From: an uncultured Bacteroidota bacterium
Lineage (GTDB): Bacteria > Bacteroidota > Bacteroidia > B-17B0 > Aurantibacillaceae
NCBI GenBank assembly: GCA_903893815.1
Contig: CAITNS010000021.1
Coordinates: 1-64,000 of the forward strand
Direction: 5' to 3'
Length of the DNA stretch: 64,000 bases
The notes beneath the pieces are model-generated. The model saw nothing but the letters and a program-made list of their open reading frames with translations. It did not search any database and was not told the DNA's origin. Numbering within the stretch: the stretch's first letter is position 1; each line of letters opens with the position of its first letter. The translations under genes were made by a program, and so were the position numbers. Below, piece after piece: positions 57,802-64,000 of the stretch.

Positions 57802-60330
57802 ATGAAGAATCTATTTTTTATAATTACCCTTTTTATTGGTTTAATAGCTAAAGCCCAAATGCCTGGAATGGGAGGCATGGGTAAAGGAATGAAAGATCCC
57901 AAACTAGGACGAGTATTTGGTAAAGTATTAGATGCTTCTACTGGAAAACCAGTAGAATATGCCTCTGTACAAGTATTGTGGTTTAGTAAGGATAGTTTAT
58001 TAGGCGGCGGTTTAGTAAAAGAAAATGGTGATTTTGCGGTAGAAGGATTGCCTTCATTTGGCCAAGTAAGAGTTAGAGTGAAATTTGTTGGCTATAAAGA
58101 TTATAATCAAAAAGTATATATCGTTCCACCAGATAAAGTAGATCAGGATTTAGGTAATATAAAATTAGCACTTGATGATAAATTATTAAGTGAAGTGGAT
58201 GTAGTAGCTGAAAAAAGTGCGGTGGTTTTATCAATTGATAAACGTACCTACAATGTAGAAAAGGATTTATCGGTTAAAGGTGGAACAGCGGTTGATGTGA
58301 TGAAAAACATTCCTGGCTTAACGGTTGATGCGGATGGAAATGTACAGTTAAGAAATCAATCACCGATGATATTTGTAGATGGAAGACCTACGACTTTAAC
58401 CCTGCAACAAATTCCTGCCGACCAAATTGATAGAGTAGAAATTATCACAAATCCTTCCGTTAAGTTTGATGCAAGCGCAACGGGTGGTGTATTAAATGTG
58501 ATCATGAAGAAAAATGGTAAGCCAGGTTATAACGGAATGGTAATGGCATACATTGGAACTGGTGATCGTTATGGTGGGATGGCAAATATTAATGTAAAGC
58601 AAGGTAAATGGAACACTTCATTGATGTATTCTTATAATCAAGCTATTAATAACACCGAAGGTTTTACAAAACGTACACAATTAGATAGCGGAGTTACAAC
58701 AGGGCATTATGATCAGAATAATAGAACACAAATGAAAACCTTATTTAATTTTGGGAGATTAGGGATTGATTATAATATTGATAATAGAAATTCCATTTCA
58801 TTAAATGGAATGGTCGTGGCAGGCGAATTTAATACAAATGATCAGCAAAATTATGTTGGTGATTTTTTAAATATACCCGTGCCAATTTCAATTTCAGGTG
58901 ACCAATTGAATAAACAAAAAGCAGCATTTCAAAATTATAATGGACAACTATTATATAAAAAAACGTTCCCTAAAATTGGAAAAGAGTTAACGGTAGATGG
59001 AAACTACAACTATACTACTTCAAAAAACGGTTATTTGTTTGCAACTAATACTATATTTAGTGCACTTGGACAGTATAGTATTTCGCCAACTGCTTATCAA
59101 AAAAACATAGGATCTACTACGGCTAACCAATTTGTTTTTCAGTTAGATTATGTAAATCCTATTTCTGATACTAAAAAATTTGAAGCAGGGATTAAAGCAT
59201 TTTATAAAAACTCTATTAGTTCTAATAACACAAGTATTGCCTCAGGCAATGAAGATAATTACCTAAAAAATGACACTTTAAGTAATCGTTATGTGATTGA
59301 TGATATGGTAAACGCAGCTTATGTAAATTACAGTGCTAAAACATTTTGGGATATTGGTTATCAAGCAGGTTTACGTTTTGAACAATCATATTATAAAGGA
59401 AATATTACAGATAAAAATCAATCTTTCTTCTATAACTATCCTAGTACGTCCGACTATATTTTGAAATCATTATTCCCAGCTATTTATTTTTCTAAAAAAT
59501 TAAAAAAGAGCCAAGAAGTGCAATTAAACTTTAGTAGAAAAATTCAACGTCCTAACTTCTTTCAGTTAATGCCATTTATCATGTTTGCGGATAAACAGAA
59601 TAAAAGAGTTGGTAATCCAGAACTAAAACCAGAATTTAAGAATATAGCAGAGGCAAACTACAATAAGATTTTTTCTAAAGGTAGTTATCTAGCTTCTGGT
59701 TATTTCCGTTACGAAGAGCAGCCAATAACAGATGTTGCGTATTTTAGTGAAGTTCCAAGTGAATCGAATTTGTTAGTTAATACATCCATCAATGGTGATA
59801 ATGCCATTCGTTATGGTTTTGAAAACACCTTTAAATGGACCTTTTTTAAAAACTTAGATTGGACTGTAAATGCTAATGCCTATTATATTTATATAAAAGG
59901 AAAAGTTGTGCCAACCGAACCAGAAGTAAAAGCAGAAGGTTATGCATGGAATGCTAAAACAACACTTTCATATAAATTTCCTAAAAATATTACCTTACAA
60001 GTAAACGGTAATTACGAGTCTCCTAAAATTTTATTATTAGGTGTAGCTAACGAAATTTATTCGATAGATGTTTCGTTAAATTATATGTACAAAACCAAAT
60101 GGATTTTTAATGCTACTGTTAGTGATATATTTAACACTCGCCGAATGGGAACACATTTTGAAACACCATATTATAATCAAGATTTATCGCGTCGTAGAGA
60201 GTCGCGTTATTTCCGTTTTACTATTACCTATTTATTCGGAAAAATGGACGCCTCTATCTTTAAACGTGGCAAACAAATGAAAGGAATGGGTGGCCAAGAA
60301 GGTAATCAAGATGGACTAGATTTTAAATAA
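57802..60330 (+). CDS. TonB-receptor-like outer-membrane beta-barrel protein (OMP_b-brl_3 type)
   Basis: An 842-residue protein with a signal peptide (about 1-18, LIAKAQ), a Met/Gly-rich mature N-terminus (MPGMGGMGKGMKDPKLG), a carboxypeptidase-regulatory-like domain (about 35-115), a plug-like segment (about 120-235: DVMKNIPGLTVDADGNVQLR, QIDRVEIITNPS) and a C-terminal barrel. The C-terminus again is Met/Gly-rich (KQMKGMGGQEGNQDG). Such proteins are OM receptors often without a TonB box. The Met-rich ends suggest binding of copper or another soft metal, but this is inference. It abuts the convergent M48 gene with no gap. Confidence 0.85.
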   Translation: MKNLFFIITLFIGLIAKAQMPGMGGMGKGMKDPKLGRVFGKVLDASTGKPVEYASVQVLWFSKDSLLGGGLVKENGDFAVEGLPSFGQVRVRVKFVGYKDYNQKVYIVPPDKVDQDLGNIKLALDDKLLSEVDVVAEKSAVVLSIDKRTYNVEKDLSVKGGTAVDVMKNIPGLTVDADGNVQLRNQSPMIFVDGRPTTLTLQQIPADQIDRVEIITNPSVKFDASATGGVLNVIMKKNGKPGYNGMVMAYIGTGDRYGGMANINVKQGKWNTSLMYSYNQAINNTEGFTKRTQLDSGVTTGHYDQNNRTQMKTLFNFGRLGIDYNIDNRNSISLNGMVVAGEFNTNDQQNYVGDFLNIPVPISISGDQLNKQKAAFQNYNGQLLYKKTFPKIGKELTVDGNYNYTTSKNGYLFATNTIFSALGQYSISPTAYQKNIGSTTANQFVFQLDYVNPISDTKKFEAGIKAFYKNSISSNNTSIASGNEDNYLKNDTLSNRYVIDDMVNAAYVNYSAKTFWDIGYQAGLRFEQSYYKGNITDKNQSFFYNYPSTSDYILKSLFPAIYFSKKLKKSQEVQLNFSRKIQRPNFFQLMPFIMFADKQNKRVGNPELKPEFKNIAEANYNKIFSKGSYLASGYFRYEEQPITDVAYFSEVPSESNLLVNTSINGDNAIRYGFENTFKWTFFKNLDWTVNANAYYIYIKGKVVPTEPEVKAEGYAWNAKTTLSYKFPKNITLQVNGNYESPKILLLGVANEIYSIDVSLNYMYKTKWIFNATVSDIFNTRRMGTHFETPYYNQDLSRRRESRYFRFTITYLFGKMDASIFKRGKQMKGMGGQEGNQDGLDFK

Positions 60331-61407
60331 CTAATCTAAATGATACTTTATTTTTTCGAAAATAGATTTTAACTCTTGGTTCTCATCAAATTGGGTTTTC
60401 ACTTCTTTTTTTGATTCAATATTTTTGATGCGTTCAATTGTTTCAGGATGTGTACTTAAGTATTTCATAAAATCAGGCATTTCTTTACTTTCATCTTTTA
60501 ATAGATTAAGTAAATCAACCATTCCTATAGGTGATATTTTATTTTGTAACATCAGTTCGTAACCTTTATCATCTGCTTGAGTTTCTAATTCGCGCGAGTA
60601 ATTCAATTGTTTAAACTGATCGGCTTGTTGCAAAATTCCAGATGAAATGCCTGTAACATCACCAAACATGAATGCAATAAACAAACTAGAAGCAGTTGTG
60701 CGACAAATACTTTTTAAAGAGTGTTGATTGGAAACATGTGAAATTTCGTGCCCCAGTAAAGCTGTCAATTCCTCATAGCTATTTAAACTTTTTATAATTT
60801 CCGAATACAAAAATATCCTGCCACCAGGCAATGCAAATGCATTGATTTCTTTAGATTCAACAACTGTAATTTGTATAGAATAGGAGGTATTTGTTTTTAG
60901 TTTAGCCACAAATAAATTAGTATAGTAAGTTGCTGAATCTTCTTCCGTGCTGCTTTGTAAAATTGATTCAGCAATACTATTACCTAATTCAATTTCGGCG
61001 CTTTTAGGAATGACAGCTACAGATTTTTCGCCAACCCATGGTAAAACAATGAAATAGGTAGTTAAACACATCAAAACAAATACAAAACATAATGTAATAG
61101 CAACACTCACTTTATTTTTTAACCAAAAGCTTTTTGATTTTTTTGAAAGATTTCTTTCGCTTAACTGATCAAAAAATCGGGAGCTTTTGCTGCCATTACA
61201 TTCTATAGTTTGTTGAGGAAAATCACCATATTTAATAATTAATTGATTTCCATTAAGGTCAAAGTGTTTGATATTTATTTTGCTCCAAATAATTGTTTTA
61301 TCAGGTTCATCGGCAAAATAGATGTGCAAATTATCATCAGCAATATGAATGGTACATTCAGTTGCCTTAGCCGTTTGCCCGTCAAAGTAAAAACAATTTT
61401 CCGTCAT
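60331..61407 (-). CDS. Membrane-bound M48-family metallopeptidase
   Basis: I choose ATG 61407 (358 residues); the frame's TTG one codon upstream is unlikely. An N-terminal soluble domain (about 1-95) precedes one membrane segment (about 105-130, VAITLCFVFVLMCLTTYFIV) and an M48 peptidase domain with zinc motif LGHEISH (His220, Glu221, His224). The third ligand is likely the Glu in SRELETQADDKG. The active site would lie outside the cytoplasm. It starts 6 bases after the stop of the YjgN-family gene and is co-transcribed with it. The family acts in membrane-protein quality control. Confidence 0.87.
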   Translation of the reverse strand: MTENCFYFDGQTAKATECTIHIADDNLHIYFADEPDKTIIWSKINIKHFDLNGNQLIIKYGDFPQQTIECNGSKSSRFFDQLSERNLSKKSKSFWLKNKVSVAITLCFVFVLMCLTTYFIVLPWVGEKSVAVIPKSAEIELGNSIAESILQSSTEEDSATYYTNLFVAKLKTNTSYSIQITVVESKEINAFALPGGRIFLYSEIIKSLNSYEELTALLGHEISHVSNQHSLKSICRTTASSLFIAFMFGDVTGISSGILQQADQFKQLNYSRELETQADDKGYELMLQNKISPIGMVDLLNLLKDESKEMPDFMKYLSTHPETIERIKNIESKKEVKTQFDENQELKSIFEKIKYHLD

Positions 61408-61413
61408 CAAAAA

Positions 61414-62394
61414 TTACATGATAGAAATATCTAACATTCCTGCTAAATCATCTCCAGAGGCATCTTTATATTCTGCTTCAGTTTGTACTAATGAATTTGC
61501 ATCTATTTCACTGTCAAATTCTATGTTTTCCATTACCGTACGCATCACTCTGTTTATAGCAATACCGGTACCAATACCTAAAGTAAAAATAATTATTAAA
61601 TAATTGACAACTATTAACTCAAAAATTTTCCCAGCAGTAATTGACGTACGAAGTTGAATTTGCTTGCCATTCTGAATAATTTTTGTGTTATCCAGCTCAA
61701 AAGCAATTAAATCTTTGTAATACCAAAACGAATAGATACCTAATGTAATAAGTGTTAAGAAAAAGCCTTTTAATTTTATTAAAAATAAATCTGTCCCATC
61801 TCCTTCAAAAGAAAATTCAATATTTCCAAAACGAGTATTTCCTTTAATATATTTATTAACTTTCACGTGCATCCATGAAGCGTAAATGCCGAAAGTAATA
61901 GCTGTTAAAAAAAACTCAAGTAAATACATTTTCATAAATTCACCTAATTGACCTCTATAGCCAAAGTGAATACCACGCCATGAGGTACGAGATAAGCGGT
62001 ATTTATTAGATCCATGAACGGCAATTGGAATTAAAACAATAATAGCGACATAAAACACTAATATGCCCAACAACATTAACGCTACAATTTGAGAAAATAC
62101 GCAAAGTAATAGAAATACATATAAACCAACAATAATTCCTATAGCTTTTAAAAATCCAATAAACATTTCCTTTCCTGTGCCATGAAAAACAAAACGGGTG
62201 CCCATATATTCAGTTTCGCCATAAATATATTTTAAATAAGCTGCTCTCGACCAAGGGTAGTAAATGCCTAGGGTAATAGCCGTTAAAATGTTATTAATAA
62301 TTCTTAAGCCAATTAATTGACCGTGATCTCCATTAAATTTTAATAGTTTTCTAAACGTACTATTTTCTGGGTTCGTAAATTGTGTGTTTTCCAT
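61414..62394 (-). CDS. YjgN/DUF898 family membrane protein
   Basis: A 326-residue multispanning membrane protein with the DUF898 pattern of repeated GIYYPWSRAAYLKYIYGET-like and GIYASWMHVKVNKYIKGNTR-like segments. Each follows a hydrophobic helix pair and comes before a short beta stretch (FVFHGTGKEMF, EFSFEGDGTDLF). About six to eight membrane helices. The function is unknown; the coupling to an M48 protease is a frequent pairing in Gram-negative genomes. The leader is about 160 bases from the divergent M16 gene. Confidence 0.88.
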   Translation of the reverse strand: MENTQFTNPENSTFRKLLKFNGDHGQLIGLRIINNILTAITLGIYYPWSRAAYLKYIYGETEYMGTRFVFHGTGKEMFIGFLKAIGIIVGLYVFLLLCVFSQIVALMLLGILVFYVAIIVLIPIAVHGSNKYRLSRTSWRGIHFGYRGQLGEFMKMYLLEFFLTAITFGIYASWMHVKVNKYIKGNTRFGNIEFSFEGDGTDLFLIKLKGFFLTLITLGIYSFWYYKDLIAFELDNTKIIQNGKQIQLRTSITAGKIFELIVVNYLIIIFTLGIGTGIAINRVMRTVMENIEFDSEIDANSLVQTEAEYKDASGDDLAGMLDISIM

Positions 62395-62554
62395 AGTTTT
62401 TAATTTATGCTTAAATATAGTTTTTTATTTTTTAATTCCAAACCTAGTAGCATTATTTGTTTGATATATCACTTTAGAACTCCCATTTTAATTACATAAA
62501 CGGTTTTATTGGCTTAATAATTTTAGCTACATTCGTTAGATATTTATTCAACAT

Positions 62555-64000
62555 ATGATTCAATTAAAATCCTTTTTGCCAGTTGCCTTAGCTTTTGTTG
62601 TTAGTTTTGCAAATGCTCAAACCAAACCTACTACAAAACCAAGTGCCAAAGATGGTTCTCCGGTTCCTTCTCTAAATTTTGAGTATGCTTTAAATGATCC
62701 TTTTAAGGCAAGAATATATACTCTAAAAAATGGCATGAAAGTGTATATGAGTGTGTATAAAAATGCACCTCGTATTCAAACATATATTGCTGTAAAGGCA
62801 GGTAGTAAAAATGATCCAGCAACTGCAACAGGTTTAGCTCATTATTTAGAACACATGGTGTTTAAAGGCACTGATAAATTTGGAACCAAAGATTTTGCAA
62901 AAGAATCCGCTGAAATAACTAAAATCGAAAATTTATACGAAGCCTATCGCCAAACTAAAGACGAAGGGCAACGTAAAATAATCTATCATCAAATAGATAG
63001 TATTTCGGGAGTAGCTGCAAAATATGCGATTGCTAACGAGTATGATAAAATGTTGGCAGGTATTGGCGGACAAGGAACTAATGCATTTACGTCTTTCGAT
63101 CAAACGGTTTATGTAAATGATATTCCTGCTAATCAATTAGAAAATTGGCTGAAAATTGAAGCAGAGCGTTATCGTAAACCAGTATTACGTTTATTTCATA
63201 CAGAATTAGAAGCAGTTTATGAGGAAAAAAATAGAGGCTTAGATAGTGATAACAGTAAATTGTGGGAGGCCGTTTTTGCTGGATTATTTAAAAATCATAC
63301 TTATGGTACTCAAACAACCATTGGTACAATTGATCATTTAAAAAATCCTTCGATGAAGGAAATCATGAAATACTTTAACGCGAACTATGTTCCAAATAAT
63401 ATGGCAATATGTTTAAGTGGTGATTTTGATCCTGACGAAACCATTAAATTAATTGAAAAGAATTTTGGCTCTATGCCATCTAAGCCAGTTAAGCCATACA
63501 CAGCTGCAAAAGAAACGCCTATTACTGAGAAAATATCTAAAGAAATTATTGGGCCTGATGCAGCTAATTTAGCAATGGCTTGGCGTTTTGAAGGAACGGG
63601 AAGTAAAGATGCGGATATGATAACATTAATTAATTTATTGTTATCAAACGGGCGTGCTGGCTTATTGGATTTAAATTTAAATCAACAGCAAAAAGTTTTA
63701 AATAGCGGTGGCTTTGCTTATGTATTAAAAGATTATGCAACCCATATTTTATTTGCTGAACCAAAAGAAGGACAAACATTGGAGGAGGCTGAAAAATTAT
63801 TATTGAGTCAGTTAGAATTATTAAAGAAGGGTGAATTTCCAGATTGGTTGATGAACGCTGTAATTACAGATATGAAGTTACAAAAAACAAAAGAGCTTGA
63901 AAATAATCAATCTCGCGCCATGGCGTTTGTAGATGCATTTACTAATGATACTAAATGGCAGCAATCGGTAAACATGGTTGAGCGTTTATCTAAAATTACC
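62555..64000 (+). CDS. M16-family metallopeptidase (partial, cut by window end)
   Basis: An open frame from ATG 62555 to the window end (482 codons, no stop), so the gene continues beyond. A signal peptide (QLKSFLPVALAFVVSFANAQ) precedes an insulinase-type M16 domain. The inverted zinc motif HYLEHMVFKG (His96, Glu99, His100) and the downstream Glu-bearing stretch LEAVYEEKN are clear, and the domain continues through GTIDHLKNPSMKEIMKYF and NYVPNNMAICLSGDFDPDE. M16 enzymes degrade peptides in a closed two-half chamber; this exported form would act in the periplasm. The second M16 half should lie past the window. Confidence 0.92.
   Translation, partial: MIQLKSFLPVALAFVVSFANAQTKPTTKPSAKDGSPVPSLNFEYALNDPFKARIYTLKNGMKVYMSVYKNAPRIQTYIAVKAGSKNDPATATGLAHYLEHMVFKGTDKFGTKDFAKESAEITKIENLYEAYRQTKDEGQRKIIYHQIDSISGVAAKYAIANEYDKMLAGIGGQGTNAFTSFDQTVYVNDIPANQLENWLKIEAERYRKPVLRLFHTELEAVYEEKNRGLDSDNSKLWEAVFAGLFKNHTYGTQTTIGTIDHLKNPSMKEIMKYFNANYVPNNMAICLSGDFDPDETIKLIEKNFGSMPSKPVKPYTAAKETPITEKISKEIIGPDAANLAMAWRFEGTGSKDADMITLINLLLSNGRAGLLDLNLNQQQKVLNSGGFAYVLKDYATHILFAEPKEGQTLEEAEKLLLSQLELLKKGEFPDWLMNAVITDMKLQKTKELENNQSRAMAFVDAFTNDTKWQQSVNMVERLSKIT

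Noticed and set aside
62933-63136. 67-residue minus-strand frame near the window end
   Set aside because: It lies antisense inside the clear M16 protease coding region.

Overview
The window looks like chromosomal DNA of a Bacteroidota (class Bacteroidia) bacterium. The base composition is AT-rich. At least seven secreted proteins end in type IX secretion system (T9SS) sorting domains. The window also has a PorP/SprF protein, CarboxypepD-regulatory/TonB-type outer-membrane receptors, DUF2452, YjgN/DUF898 and GH3-family proteins, and several promoters with TAnnTTTG-like -7 boxes. I see no rRNA, tRNA, CRISPR array, transposase or phage gene. Most of the window is a mixture of envelope/secretion genes and ordinary housekeeping genes.

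Layout. 0.2-7.7 kb (minus): a three-gene T9SS operon made of a 1399-residue repetitive type-B cargo adhesin, PorP/SprF and a PorE-like TPR/beta-propeller/OmpA protein. 7.8-12.3 kb (plus): a DUF3616-like T9SS cargo, then an LpxH-like metallophosphoesterase coupled to an MJ1255-type glycosyltransferase. 12.4-20.4 kb: a signalling and surface block with a response regulator whose receiver has lost its phosphorylation residues, a T9SS surface protein, a TonB-dependent receptor, a SpoIIE-type phosphatase, a small helical protein and a canonical PhoB-type regulator. 20.4-26.4 kb: a double thioredoxin protein, a T9SS cargo, a SanA/YdcF-like lipoprotein, DUF2452, RecQ (no ATG start) and an RsmI-like methyltransferase. 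26.5-35.8 kb: three tandem paralogous secreted M43 metalloproteases; the third has gained a PKD domain and six Ig-like repeats. 35.9-49.6 kb: peptidoglycan hydrolase, AlkD-like glycosylase, prolyl oligopeptidase, DUF1571-like protein, KdsB, shikimate kinase, a toxin-23-like protein, GH3, TPR and TonB-C-like proteins, a PolX-like PHP protein, IspD and an HTH regulator. 49.8-57.7 kb: two tiny membrane peptides, a CsgG/FlgO-like outer-membrane protein, a CDP-alcohol transferase and a four-gene envelope cluster of beta-barrel/TSP3/SPOR proteins. 57.8-64 kb: an outer-membrane beta-barrel receptor, M48 protease, YjgN protein and the start of an M16 protease, which is cut by the window end.

How it works together. 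The dominant theme is cell-surface construction: T9SS secretion of adhesins and proteases, outer-membrane receptors, and peptidoglycan-anchored barrels. The TonB receptor and the neighbouring T9SS surface protein have matching promoter blocks and TTAAC/TTAAG repeats, which suggests shared control, perhaps by the nearby PhoB-like regulator. The best candidates for something little described are the paralogous barrel/TSP3/SPOR cluster (52.4-57.6 kb), the M43 array with stepwise gain of adhesin repeats, and the degenerate receiver regulator.
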